From Taibaiella sp. (lineage in GTDB: Bacteria; Bacteroidota; Bacteroidia; Chitinophagales; Chitinophagaceae), in assembly GCA_019638495.1 (NCBI GenBank), contig JAHBTQ010000008.1, positions 1 to 64,000 on the forward strand: a stretch of 64,000 nucleotides of DNA, written 5' to 3'. The position numbers and the translations under genes are program-made. Numbering within the stretch: position 1 is the stretch's first letter; each line of letters opens with the position of its first letter. Below are positions 10,129-19,364 of the stretch, piece after piece. The notes under the pieces were generated by a model. It made no database searches. It was given only the letters and a program-made list of their open reading frames with translations, and had not been told where the DNA came from.

Positions 10129-10140
10129 AACAAGAATTCT

Positions 10141-11424
10141 ATGACGTTTAACGAACTCGGGCTTATCCCGGAAATACTTAAGGCGCTCAGCGAAGAGGGA
10201 TACTCTACCCCAACTCCTATTCAGGAACAGGCCATACCCATCGTGGCTGAGGGAATAGACTTACTAGGATGTGCGCAAACGGGTACCGGCAAGACAGCGG
10301 CTTTCGCCATACCCATTCTGCAACAACTAAGCGACCGACACGATGAGCGTCGCCACAGGCATATCAAAGTGCTGGTATTAACTCCAACGCGAGAACTGGC
10401 CATCCAAATCGAGGAGAGCTTCAAAGCATATGGCCGCCACCTGCCACTGAAAAGTGCGGTAATTTTTGGTGGCGTGTCACAGGTGCCACAAGTAGAAGCA
10501 TTGCGTAAGGGTATTGATATTCTCATTGCGACACCCGGCAGGCTTCTGGACCTGATACAGCAGCGCCATGTAAGTTTGCGCGATATAGGCATATTCGTCC
10601 TTGATGAGGCTGACAGGATGCTGGACATGGGCTTTATCCATGATGTAAAACGTGTAGTTGCATTGCTACCGACCAAACGCCAAACCCTGTTCTTCAGTGC
10701 CACCATGCCGCCTGAGATTCAAAAGCTGGCAAATACCATCCTTCATGACCCGGAAAAAGTAGAAGTCACTCCTGTATCGAGTACTGCCGAAACCGTAAGC
10801 CAGTCGGTATATATGGTGGAGAAGGCCGACAAACGACACCTGTTAGAATGGGTACTCAAGGACCCGAAGATCGACCGGGTACTCGTATTTACGCGCACAA
10901 AACATGGAGCAGACCGCGTAGCAAAAGGTCTGAAGCGCGCTGACATTTCTGCAGAAGCCATTCACGGGGACAAATCACAGAATGCACGGCAGCGGGCTCT
11001 AAGCAGTTTTAAGGAAGGAAGTATACGAGTACTGGTGGCTACCGATATTGCAGCACGCGGCATAGATGTAGAGGAACTTGCATACGTAATAAATTACGAC
11101 ATACCTGAAGTTGCTGAAACTTATGTTCACAGGATCGGCCGATCTGGCAGGGCCGGGGCATCGGGTACCGCTTTCTCTTTCTGTATGACGGAAGAACGAC
11201 CGTATTGGGCAGCAATTGAAAAACTGATCAGAATAAAAATACCGGTTATCGGCGGGCACCCATATGTGGAACCGGTGCATACCCTCCCCCAAAAACCAGC
11301 TGAGCAGGGAAGAAATCCAAGCCAAAATCAGGGTAATTCAAACGGTGGCCGAAGAAAATTCAATCAGCAGAGAAGAGGTGGAGGTAATGGTGGAAAAAAG
11401 GGGGATTTCCGGAGCAAGGAATAA
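10141..11424 (+). CDS. rhlE: DEAD-box RNA helicase, RhlE-like
   Basis: A 427-residue ATP-dependent RNA helicase, acting in ribosome assembly or RNA turnover. The motifs appear in order: Q motif ([14 protein letters not shown]), motif [12 protein letters not shown], Ia [58 protein letters not shown]. The C-terminal tail after residue 370 is a basic, Gly/Asn/Gln-rich stretch ([15 protein letters not shown]), typical of RhlE-type proteins. The start lies 12 nt after the hppA terminator. No TAnnTTTG box was found for it. The subfamily name is by resemblance. Confidence 0.92.
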   Translation: MTFNELGLIPEILKALSEEGYSTPTPIQEQAIPIVAEGIDLLGCAQTGTGKTAAFAIPILQQLSDRHDERRHRHIKVLVLTPTRELAIQIEESFKAYGRHLPLKSAVIFGGVSQVPQVEALRKGIDILIATPGRLLDLIQQRHVSLRDIGIFVLDEADRMLDMGFIHDVKRVVALLPTKRQTLFFSATMPPEIQKLANTILHDPEKVEVTPVSSTAETVSQSVYMVEKADKRHLLEWVLKDPKIDRVLVFTRTKHGADRVAKGLKRADISAEAIHGDKSQNARQRALSSFKEGSIRVLVATDIAARGIDVEELAYVINYDIPEVAETYVHRIGRSGRAGASGTAFSFCMTEERPYWAAIEKLIRIKIPVIGGHPYVEPVHTLPQKPAEQGRNPSQNQGNSNGGRRKFNQQRRGGGNGGKKGDFRSKE

Positions 11425-11569
11425 TTTCAGGCACGATATTTGATGTTATTCCAATATCGCCGGGGATTATCGACTCTCAAAAGGCTAATTTTTCATGAAA
11501 AAACGTTTTTAATTTCAAATTCTCATAACTTTACAGGCAACCAATTTTTATCTCAAAACAAACAGAAAA

Positions 11570-12958
11570 ATGAAAAAGTTATTTCTACTTTTAGCTTCAG
11601 GCTCTATCGCAATTTCTGGCAATGCGCAGATGCGTGTTTTGAATTTCGACCAAAAAGCGATTTCAAACAGGGGCAAATCGTACCAGATCCCGGTGGCAGA
11701 AAAGAGCGTAGCAAAATCTACTGCTGCTGCTCCTGACCGTGTTTACAGCTACTACGCTTATTTTGACACAACTCAGGTTGACATCGCTGGTATCCAGACA
11801 GGCAATACTGGTGTTACAATGTGGCAGGATGGATCTCAACTGGGTGGTTTTACATCTGGTTATGACACAATTAACATGGTATCGGTTGCAACGATTCTGC
11901 ATCCACAAGCACCATCGATGAACAATATTACTTACTACACCGGCGAAATGCAGATCACTAATGCCGATGCGTACAAGGTAACTAGCGTTCACGTTTATGG
12001 CGTATATGATTTCAACCCTGCAAATACACAGGTAGATACACTGGTTCTGTCTTTCGTATATGGCGACGCTTCTGCAAGTCCAAGCGGCAATGGAATCTTC
12101 ACAAATGGTTCTGTAACAGGAGGCCACTACGGTCACTGGCCTGTTGTTTCTACACGTTACGACACTACGTCCCTGAACTATGCACGTAATGATGCATCTT
12201 GGGGCACAGCTAATCCATATGTTGTGAAAGTTCCTCTTGGACCTTCATCTTTTGGCGATACTTTCTCCAGCGGTGTTTGGCACAAAGAAGTTTCTCTGGC
12301 ATCATTTGCAGGTGGTGGCCTGAGCGTTCCTGCCGGCAAACAAGTTGGTATGTCATGGTCATTCAGGAGCGGTCTTGCTACCCTGCCTGCAATGGACACT
12401 ATCTTCTACTCTGACGGTACTATGAAGTACAACATGTGGCGTCCACTTGTGAAGTTTGCGTCTAACGATGGTACTTCTACAGGCGTTCAGTTCGCTCCAC
12501 AGGATACTACAGATTACAACCAGGGTATGTACAAGACGCTGCCACATGACGCAAACGGCTGGGGCTTCATGTACGTTCCACAGTGGGCCTGGAGCTCATC
12601 TGGTACAGGTTCTGGCGCATCAGTTCTTCAACACCCGATTGTTGACTGGACTATCAACTGCCCTACTTGCGGAAACATCACAGTTGATGTTAAGAACACA
12701 GAGCTTATCTCTAAGATCAATGCATATCCTAACCCAGCTGGCGACGTTCTGAACGTACCGTTCACTTTGTCTTCTGCTTCTAACGTTACTGTCACAATGA
12801 CTAACGTTCTGGGTCAGGTAGTTGCAACTCAGGAAATGGGTAAGGTAGCTGCAGGTACTGCGAAGTTCAATACTTCTTCTCTACCTTCAGGTGTTTACAC
12901 TTACAGCGTGCTTGCTAACGGTCAGCGTTCTACAGGCCGCGTAGCGATCAACCACTAA
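11570..12958 (+). CDS. Secreted protein with T9SS C-terminal sorting domain
   Basis: A 462-residue protein with a signal peptide (MKKLFLLLASGSIAISGNAQ). A body of about 360 residues follows that I do not recognise; it is rich in aromatic, Thr and Ser residues and looks like beta-sandwich sequence. The final 75 residues are a type A sorting domain: INAYPNPAGDVLNV, VTMTNVLGQVV, LPSGVYTYSV and a short basic end (STGRVAINH). T9SS cargo is exported across the outer membrane and often anchored there. Codon use leans strongly to T- and C-ending optimal codons (GCT, TCT, GTT), more than in its neighbours, which suggests high expression. A perfect terminator follows. The 145-bp gap upstream (11425-11569) holds no gene. 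Confidence 0.85.
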   Translation: MKKLFLLLASGSIAISGNAQMRVLNFDQKAISNRGKSYQIPVAEKSVAKSTAAAPDRVYSYYAYFDTTQVDIAGIQTGNTGVTMWQDGSQLGGFTSGYDTINMVSVATILHPQAPSMNNITYYTGEMQITNADAYKVTSVHVYGVYDFNPANTQVDTLVLSFVYGDASASPSGNGIFTNGSVTGGHYGHWPVVSTRYDTTSLNYARNDASWGTANPYVVKVPLGPSSFGDTFSSGVWHKEVSLASFAGGGLSVPAGKQVGMSWSFRSGLATLPAMDTIFYSDGTMKYNMWRPLVKFASNDGTSTGVQFAPQDTTDYNQGMYKTLPHDANGWGFMYVPQWAWSSSGTGSGASVLQHPIVDWTINCPTCGNITVDVKNTELISKINAYPNPAGDVLNVPFTLSSASNVTVTMTNVLGQVVATQEMGKVAAGTAKFNTSSLPSGVYTYSVLANGQRSTGRVAINH

Positions 12959-12982
12959 GAATCTTAATTCTTATAGCTTTTG

Positions 12983-13020
12983 GAAGGGCAATGGTTAATA
13001 CCATTGCCCTTCTTCTTTTT
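12983..13020 (+). terminator. Intrinsic terminator after the T9SS cargo gene
   Basis: A 12-bp perfect stem (GAAGGGCAATGG / CCATTGCCCTTC) with a 6-nt loop, followed by TTCTTTTT. Confidence 0.9.
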
Positions 13021-13208
13021 ATCATTTCCCCCTAGCCATGAAAAAATATGGGGCAACCCTCTGTAAAACACTTTAACATTGAGCTACAGATTGCGAAAAT
13101 GCAATAACAGATTGGCCGCAACAATTGACGTCTATTTTTTCTTTTTCCCAACATTATTCTATTATTGCAAATTCCTGCCGAAAAAACGGCGGTACAACTT
13201 AAACCTGG

Positions 13209-15548
13209 ATGGCAAAGAACTTATTGATCGTGGAGTCGCCGGCGAAGGCCAAGACTATTGAGAAAATACTGGGGAGTGATTTTGAAGTAAAATCGTGCTA
13301 TGGACATATAAGAGATCTGGAAAAGGAGGACATGGGTATAGATATAGCCAATGGCTACCAGCCCAAATATGTAGTGTCTGACGATAAACAAAAGGTAGTA
13401 AAGGAATTGAAGTCGCTAGCAAAAAAGTCGGAAGACGTTTGGCTGGCAACGGATGAGGACCGCGAAGGAGAAGCTATTTCATGGCACCTTTGCGAAGTAC
13501 TTGGCCTTGACCCTTATACCACAAAGCGTATTGTATTTCACGAGATAACCAAACCTGCAATACAAAAGGCAGTAAAGAACCCCAGGCACGTGAACATGGA
13601 CCTGGTGAATGCCCAGCAAGCACGCAGGATACTTGACAGGATAGTGGGTTTTGAACTTTCACCGGTTCTGTGGCGCAAAATGAGCATGCGCAATAACCTT
13701 TCTGCAGGCCGGGTACAGTCAGTAGCCGTGAGGCTGATAGTGGAAAGGGAGCGTGAGATAAACCACTTCCAAACCAGCAGCAGCTACAAACTCGAAGCAT
13801 ATTTTGGGGCTGAAGACATAAACAAACGAAAAGTTGTCTTTAAAGCGGAAGGTCCCGACAAGCTGAAGGATGAAAAAAGTGCAAACGACTTTCTGCAAAA
13901 ATGCGTGGGTGCCACATACACTGTTCAGGACGTACAGGTGAAACCAGCTAAGAAATCGCCTTCTGCACCCTTTACGACATCAACCCTGCAACAGGAAGCC
14001 AGCCGAAAGCTGGGCTATTCTGTATCCAAGACCATGTTGCTGGCTCAAAAGCTGTACGAAAACGGTCACATAACCTATATGCGTACCGATTCGGTGAATC
14101 TGTCTGAGACTGCGCTGGAGGGAGCCCGTGAAGCAATTACAGGCCAATACGGCGCCCAGTACCACCAGCAACGGGTATTCAAGAACAAGAATGAATCGGC
14201 GCAGGAAGCGCACGAAGCGATTCGCCCTACAGACATGAACTCAATGTCCGTAGGCGATGCGGATACTAACAGGCTCTATGAACTTATCTGGAAGCGTACC
14301 ATGGCCAGCCAGATGGCTGATGCACAACTGGAGCGTACAATTGCAAAAATTGGCATCTCTACCCAGCAGGGAGTTCAGCTAACTGCAACGGGCGAAGTAC
14401 TGAGGTTTGACGGTTTTCTGAAGGTATATACCGAAGGTAGGGATGATGAAGACGGGGATGACGAACAAGATGGCATGTTACCGCCATTGACAGTGGGCCA
14501 GCAACCGAACCTGGAACGGATGACTGCTACAGAACGCTACACACGTCCCCTACCCCGCTACACTGAAGCTTCGCTGGTAAAGAAGCTGGAAGAACTGGGA
14601 ATAGGCCGACCATCGACCTACGCACCCACCATCAGCACTATTCAGGCGCGCGGCTATGTAGAAAAACGTGATAAGGAAGGAACACCCCGCAAGTACCATG
14701 TACTAACACTGAAAAGTGACAGCATTGCCGTAGCGGCTGAAAACGAGAATTTTGGAGCGGAGAAGAGCAAGCTTTTCCCAACCGATCTGGGTATGGTAGT
14801 GACCGACTTCCTAAGGGAACACTTCAGCACTGTTATGGACTATGACTTCACGGCAAGCATAGAAGCGAAGTTTGACCATATTGCAGAAGGGCGCCAGCAA
14901 TGGAATAAAATGCTGGACGATTTCTACCACCCATTCCATGAGAGTGTAGAACACACAATAGAAAATGCGGGCCGTGCAAAGGGAGAACATGAGCTGGGCG
15001 TAGACCCGGTAAGTGGCAAACCCGTAGTGGCACGCCTGGGGCGTTTTGGCCCAATGGTGCAAATAGGCGCAGCCGACAGTGAAGAAAAACCACGCTTCGC
15101 AAAACTGCGTACAAATCAGAGTATTGAAACAATTACGCTGGAAGAGGCGCTCGAACTCTTTAAGCTTCCACGAACACTAGGCACTTTTGAAGACGCCGAG
15201 GTAGTGGTAAATATCGGACGGTTCGGTCCATATGCACAGCACGCAGGGCAATTCTATTCATTGAAAAAAGAAATGGACCCTTATACCGTTGGTCTCGACG
15301 AAGTAGCTCCACTGATCGAAGAAAAGAGAAAGGCAAAAGCTGAAAGTGAGATCAAAGTTTTTGAGAAGGAGAAGATACGAATACTTCGTGGCCCGTATGG
15401 CCCCTATATCAAGCAAGGACTACGTAACTACAAGATACCGAAGGAACAGCAGGAAAAACCGGAGGTATTGACGATCGAAGACGTGAAAGCAATAATAGAG
15501 GAAGCAAAAGCCAATCCGCCAAAAAAGGTTCCAAGAAAGAAGAAATAG
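13209..15548 (+). CDS. topA: DNA topoisomerase I (type IA)
   Basis: A 779-residue enzyme that relaxes negative supercoils. The TOPRIM domain begins at residue 1 (KNLLIVESPAKAKTIEKILG) and carries ATDEDREGEAISWHL. The active-site Tyr is residue 290 in GHITYMRTDS. SAGRVQSVAVRLIVERE and LGIGRPSTYAPTIS are also typical. The C-terminus does not hold the Cys4 zinc fingers of E. coli TopA; it has repeated GRFGPMVQIG, GRFGPYAQ and RGPYGPYIKQG units of the alternative C-terminal repeat type, then a Lys-rich tail. This architecture is common in Bacteroidota and fits the shorter length. An overlapping 60-codon frame starting at 13079 is not credible. Confidence 0.95.
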   Translation: MAKNLLIVESPAKAKTIEKILGSDFEVKSCYGHIRDLEKEDMGIDIANGYQPKYVVSDDKQKVVKELKSLAKKSEDVWLATDEDREGEAISWHLCEVLGLDPYTTKRIVFHEITKPAIQKAVKNPRHVNMDLVNAQQARRILDRIVGFELSPVLWRKMSMRNNLSAGRVQSVAVRLIVEREREINHFQTSSSYKLEAYFGAEDINKRKVVFKAEGPDKLKDEKSANDFLQKCVGATYTVQDVQVKPAKKSPSAPFTTSTLQQEASRKLGYSVSKTMLLAQKLYENGHITYMRTDSVNLSETALEGAREAITGQYGAQYHQQRVFKNKNESAQEAHEAIRPTDMNSMSVGDADTNRLYELIWKRTMASQMADAQLERTIAKIGISTQQGVQLTATGEVLRFDGFLKVYTEGRDDEDGDDEQDGMLPPLTVGQQPNLERMTATERYTRPLPRYTEASLVKKLEELGIGRPSTYAPTISTIQARGYVEKRDKEGTPRKYHVLTLKSDSIAVAAENENFGAEKSKLFPTDLGMVVTDFLREHFSTVMDYDFTASIEAKFDHIAEGRQQWNKMLDDFYHPFHESVEHTIENAGRAKGEHELGVDPVSGKPVVARLGRFGPMVQIGAADSEEKPRFAKLRTNQSIETITLEEALELFKLPRTLGTFEDAEVVVNIGRFGPYAQHAGQFYSLKKEMDPYTVGLDEVAPLIEEKRKAKAESEIKVFEKEKIRILRGPYGPYIKQGLRNYKIPKEQQEKPEVLTIEDVKAIIEEAKANPPKKVPRKKK

Positions 15549-15589
15549 GCAAAAGTTGATTACCTGTTAATAACAAAATAGGAAATTAT

Positions 15590-15620
15590 GAAGCCACACG
15601 CAGAAATGCGCGTGGCTTCG
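15590..15620 (+). terminator. Hairpin after topA, probable terminator
   Basis: Stem GAAGCCACACGC / GCGCGTGGCTTC with one mismatch and a loop of about 6 nt. The T-tract is poor (GTAATTT), so efficiency is uncertain. Confidence 0.55.
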
Positions 15621-15635
15621 TAATTTAGAATTCGA

Positions 15636-16538
15636 ATGAGTAGCGGACGATCACGGAAAGTAAATAGCGAGCTCAGCGCCCTTCTAAGGCTTGTTGATGA
15701 CCCGGACGACGAGATCTTCGGCACGGTGGCTGATAGGCTACTTGGGTATGGAAAGGAGATCATTCCAAGCCTGGAGAATCTGTGGGAGTCTACTGCAGAT
15801 GAGCAGGTTCAGGAGCGCATGGAACAGCTTATTCACCGCGTACATTTTAACGATCTGCAACAAGAGATGCTTGATTGGAGCAGATTAGAGCAACCAGATA
15901 TCTTACGTGGTGCAATTCTTGTAGCCAAATATCGTTTCCCGGACCTGAACGTACCGTCCATTTTTGCCCAGTTTGACCAAATAAGGCGAAATGTGTGGCT
16001 GGAGTTGAACAACTATATGACGCCGCTGGAGCAGGTAAACGTCCTCAACAGCATCCTCTATAATTATTGCAAATTTGAAGGGCAAGAGCTTACGAAAAGA
16101 GAAACCAAACACTTCTTTGTGAATCAGCTCTTTGATAGTAAGCAGGGAAATGCCTACGCCATCGGCGCAATCTACCTCGCAGTGTGTGAAACATTGGACA
16201 TACCAATATTCGCAGTGGAAGTGCCCCGCCAGTTTATTTTTGCGTATATAGATACACTGCATAGCTTCTTTAGCACTGATCGGGAAGGCGTTCAACAGAT
16301 CCAATTTTACATTGACCCTACCAATGGAATTGCATACACGCAAAAAGATCTTGATATGTACCTCCGAAAAATAAACGCGACAGACCGGGAATCTTATTTC
16401 AGACCCCTTACTTCACGGAGAGTCATTTGCAAAATGCTTGAAGAATTAGCACTGTGCTACCGATACCAACGAGATGAGAACAGCGCAGACGAAATTCAGC
16501 AACTAATGCAGTTAATAATAATGGATGAGGCAGACTGA
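15636..16538 (+). CDS. SirB1-type transglutaminase-fold protein
   Basis: A 300-residue protein. The centre (about residues 130-215: NVLNSILYNYCKFEG, FFVNQLFDSKQGNAYAIGAIYLAVCETLDIPIFAVEVPRQFIFAY) matches the Transglut_core2/SirB1 pattern, in which a Gly-rich segment precedes IYLAVxxxLxIPI and a later His or Asp sits in FI. The usual RGNPLSLG becomes KQGNAYAIG here. The N-terminal 100 residues are helical with HEAT-like character (LLRLVDDPDDEIFGTVADRLLGYG). The family's biochemical role is not established. The start lies 16 nt after the topA hairpin. Confidence 0.7.
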   Translation: MSSGRSRKVNSELSALLRLVDDPDDEIFGTVADRLLGYGKEIIPSLENLWESTADEQVQERMEQLIHRVHFNDLQQEMLDWSRLEQPDILRGAILVAKYRFPDLNVPSIFAQFDQIRRNVWLELNNYMTPLEQVNVLNSILYNYCKFEGQELTKRETKHFFVNQLFDSKQGNAYAIGAIYLAVCETLDIPIFAVEVPRQFIFAYIDTLHSFFSTDREGVQQIQFYIDPTNGIAYTQKDLDMYLRKINATDRESYFRPLTSRRVICKMLEELALCYRYQRDENSADEIQQLMQLIIMDEAD

Positions 16539-16697
16539 CATTTCAAGCGCCAATGATTGCTCTTGTTTTACACGGTAGAATAAACATACACTTAGAATCA
16601 AATAAACAACGATTTATACAATATTGAAAAAAATTTTTTAACCGGGGTTATGAGAAATGTAAGCAATTACTTATCTTGCCTTCACAAAACAGAAATA

Positions 16698-16976
16698 ATG
16701 AAAAATTACGTCTTACTAGCATTCTTATCATTCGCACTTCTTGGTGCCACAGGAGCCTCCGCTCATGGGGACGACAATTCTGAAACAGTAGAATTCCATT
16801 GCTATAAAGCATGGAAGAAAGACTGGAAAAGCGACAAAAAAGAATACAAGGCACGTAAGAAAATGTGCCAGGATCGCCCATTCGCTGCTGCACGCAAGCA
16901 CAGGAAGGCTCATAAGAAAGCCTGGAAGAGCGAGATAAAAGAACATAACCACACTCACTACTACCACTGGTATTAG
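16698..16976 (+). CDS. Small secreted Lys/His-rich basic protein
   Basis: A 92-residue protein starting MKNYVLLAFLSFALLGATGASA, a clear signal peptide. The mature part of about 70 residues is very rich in Lys and Trp (FHCYKAWKKDWKSDKK, KKAWKSEIKE) and ends in a His/Tyr/Trp tail (HNHTHYYHWY). Two Cys are present. I do not recognise a family. The frame is open 16 codons further upstream, but the ATG at 16698 fits the signal peptide. A strong terminator directly follows, so it is a single-gene unit. Metal or nucleic-acid binding is conceivable from composition but unproven. Confidence 0.7.
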   Translation: MKNYVLLAFLSFALLGATGASAHGDDNSETVEFHCYKAWKKDWKSDKKEYKARKKMCQDRPFAAARKHRKAHKKAWKSEIKEHNHTHYYHWY

Positions 16977-16990
16977 TAGATATCCTTTAC

Positions 16991-17030
16991 AGGAAAAGCC
17001 CGGATACACATCCGGGCTTTTCCTGTTTTT
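16991..17030 (+). terminator. Intrinsic terminator after the basic-protein gene
   Basis: A 15-bp stem AGGAAAAGCCCGGAT / ATCCGGGCTTTTCCT with a 4-nt loop, followed by GTTTTT. Confidence 0.9.
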
Positions 17031-17116
17031 ACTAATCCTGGTTAGCGGGCGGATGTAGACCTCGACCAGGCAATCCTCCCCCTTTTCTTCCCCTGTAAAT
17101 TGTCAATCCCGCTGTT

Positions 17117-17124
17117 TACATTTG
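17117..17124 (+). promoter_or_regulatory. TACATTTG promoter box of the S46 peptidase gene
   Basis: Exact TAnnTTTG match 23 nt before the ATG at 17148. It falls inside a longer reading frame (from 17100), which argues for the downstream start. Confidence 0.6.
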
Positions 17125-17147
17125 TAATCCAAAATCAAATTAACTTA

Positions 17148-19298
17148 ATGAAAAAGCTTTTTCTTCTTTTTGCTGCAGCGCTATCTCTGCAAGTAGCAAA
17201 AGCCGATGAAGGTATGTGGATACCTATGCTTATCGGCAAGAACTACGATGAAATGCAGCGCCTGGGCCTGCGCCTTTCTAAAGATGACATCTATGCTATC
17301 AATCACAGCAGCCTAAAGGATGCAATCCTCCAATTTGGCGGTGGATGTACTGCTGAAATGATCTCCGGCCAGGGTCTGTTACTCACAAACCACCACTGCG
17401 GATATGATGCGATTGCAAACCTTAGCACTGTAGAGCGCAATCTGCTTGACAATGGTTTCTGGGCCAAAAGTATGGAAGAGGAGTTGCCGGCAAAAGGCGT
17501 GACAGCGCTATTCCTGCAACGAATGGAAGATGTAACTGAAGAAGTGCAGAAAGCGATAGGCAAAGCGAAAGGTGAGGAGTTTAACGAGAAGCTGGAGAAA
17601 ATTGCAAAGGAAATCGAGAAGCGATCTTCAGATGATGGCAAGCTCGTAGCTAATGTGAAATCCTATTTCAACGGCAATCAGTTCTTCCTGCTCATTTATA
17701 AGCGCTACACAGACGTGCGCCTTGTGGGCACACCGCCAAAGTCACTTGGTAAGTATGGTGGCGACATTGATAACTGGATGTGGCCGCGTCATACTGCCGA
17801 CTTTTCGATGTTCCGCGTGTATGCAGGCAAGGACAACCAGCCAAAAGCATACAGCGCAGATAACGTGCCCTACCACCCTAAAAAGTTCCTGCCGGTTTCC
17901 ATTGCAGGTGTGAAAGAAGGAGACTATGCAATGATAATGGGATACCCGGGCCGTACGAACCGTTATGAGGTTTCCTATGGCGTAAACCTGGCTGTGAACG
18001 TCACTAACCCATCTATCGTAGACTGCCGCGATCTGCGCCTGGCTATCATGAAACGCCATATGGACAAAGACAAGAAGGTGTACCTGCAATTGACATCTTC
18101 TTACTCCCGCATCGCCAACTATTGGAAATACTTCATAGGGCAAACAGAACAGTTGAAACGCCTAAACGTGGTAGAGCAGAAGAAAGAAGCGGAAGACGCC
18201 TTTACAGCATGGCAAAAGAAAACCGGCCGCAATGCGAGCCTGATGAGTGAATTTGAAGAGGCATATGCCGGCTATACTCCATATGCCAAGCACGCAGTAT
18301 ATTATTCAGAAGCGTTCCGCGCACCGGCACTTACACGTATGGCATATGGCCTGAAATACCTGTATGACGCTTATGAACGCCATCACGGAAAGCTGCAGGA
18401 AGACACCCTGAAGAAGTATATAAACATGGCAAAGGCGAACTACTATGCAACATGGAAGGATTATGAGGCAGGAACAGACCGCGAGCTTTTCTCTGAAATG
18501 AACCGTCTATACTACATCAACGTTCCAAAGTCACAACACCCTGCCATTTATTCGACAATTCTTGGAGGCCAGAACGGCAATAGTAAAGCAGCATACGCTA
18601 GCTATACTGCAAAAGTATATGGTCACACTTTCCTAACCGACAGCAACAAATTCAATGCTTTCTGCAAAGCGCCTTCATTCTCTAAACTGAAGAGTGATGC
18701 TGCGATGGTCTATGCAATGAGCTTCATCAACAACTACAGCAAGAAGTACCAGCCAAAGGTTGAAGCATTTAGCAATACTAAAGCAGACCTGGCTCGCGAG
18801 TATGTGAAAGAACTGATGATCATGCAAAAAGGCAAAAAGTTCTATCCTGACGCAAACTCTACTATGCGGGTAACGTATGGCACAGTGAAGAGCTACGAAA
18901 AAGTAGACGGTATCGAATACAACTACTTCACAACGCTGGATGGCCTGATGGCAAAATACAAGCCAAACGATGAGGACTTTGATGTTCCATCAGACCTGAT
19001 AAAGCTCTACAATGACCGCAACTATGGCCGCTATGCGGACGCTGACGGCACGCTGCACACCTGCTTCATTACCAATAACGACATTACCGGAGGTAACTCT
19101 GGCAGCCCGGTGATAAATGCAAATGGAGAGCTGATTGGTGCCGCGTTTGACGGAAACTGGGAGGCAATGAGTGGCGACATAGCTTTTGACAAGAAATATA
19201 AGCGCACTATCGTTTGCGATGTTCGCTACATTTTGTTCCTGATAGACAAAATGGGGCACGCTAAAAACCTGGTGAAAGAAATGGATATTCGCGACTAA
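17148..19298 (+). CDS. S46-family dipeptidyl-peptidase, DPP7-like
   Basis: A 716-residue periplasmic serine exopeptidase that removes dipeptides from peptide N-termini. It begins with a signal peptide (MKKLFLLFAAALSLQVAKA) followed by DEGMWIPMLI, the usual S46 mature start. The catalytic region has TNHHCG (His at 82/83), MWPRHTADFSMFRVY, and GNSGSPV with Ser651. Eighteen residues after that Ser, in AAFDGNWEA, is Gly669. Family knowledge is that Gly at this site goes with DPP7-type preference for hydrophobic penultimate residues, and Arg with the Asp/Glu-specific DPP11. Such enzymes support growth on peptides. The gene is flanked by terminators on both sides. Confidence 0.92.
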   Translation: MKKLFLLFAAALSLQVAKADEGMWIPMLIGKNYDEMQRLGLRLSKDDIYAINHSSLKDAILQFGGGCTAEMISGQGLLLTNHHCGYDAIANLSTVERNLLDNGFWAKSMEEELPAKGVTALFLQRMEDVTEEVQKAIGKAKGEEFNEKLEKIAKEIEKRSSDDGKLVANVKSYFNGNQFFLLIYKRYTDVRLVGTPPKSLGKYGGDIDNWMWPRHTADFSMFRVYAGKDNQPKAYSADNVPYHPKKFLPVSIAGVKEGDYAMIMGYPGRTNRYEVSYGVNLAVNVTNPSIVDCRDLRLAIMKRHMDKDKKVYLQLTSSYSRIANYWKYFIGQTEQLKRLNVVEQKKEAEDAFTAWQKKTGRNASLMSEFEEAYAGYTPYAKHAVYYSEAFRAPALTRMAYGLKYLYDAYERHHGKLQEDTLKKYINMAKANYYATWKDYEAGTDRELFSEMNRLYYINVPKSQHPAIYSTILGGQNGNSKAAYASYTAKVYGHTFLTDSNKFNAFCKAPSFSKLKSDAAMVYAMSFINNYSKKYQPKVEAFSNTKADLAREYVKELMIMQKGKKFYPDANSTMRVTYGTVKSYEKVDGIEYNYFTTLDGLMAKYKPNDEDFDVPSDLIKLYNDRNYGRYADADGTLHTCFITNNDITGGNSGSPVINANGELIGAAFDGNWEAMSGDIAFDKKYKRTIVCDVRYILFLIDKMGHAKNLVKEMDIRD

Positions 19299-19320
19299 TA
19301 TCGCATCAATGTACTTGAGC

Positions 19321-19348
19321 AAAAGGCGGCCCGGAATGGCCGCCTTTT
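19321..19348 (+). terminator. Intrinsic terminator after the S46 peptidase gene
   Basis: An 11-bp perfect stem AAAAGGCGGCC / GGCCGCCTTTT with a 6-nt loop. Its symmetrical A/T ends could work in both directions. It ends 16 nt before the ligA start codon. Confidence 0.85.
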
Positions 19349-19364
19349 GCTTTATTTTGCAGTC

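Noticed and set aside
11440..11480. GATATT/AATATC pairing after the helicase gene
   Set aside because: Six A/T-rich pairs around a 12-nt loop without a T-tract; not a credible terminator.
13079..13261. 60-codon frame overlapping the topA start
   Set aside because: Lacks protein-like composition and overlaps the conserved N-terminus of topoisomerase I.
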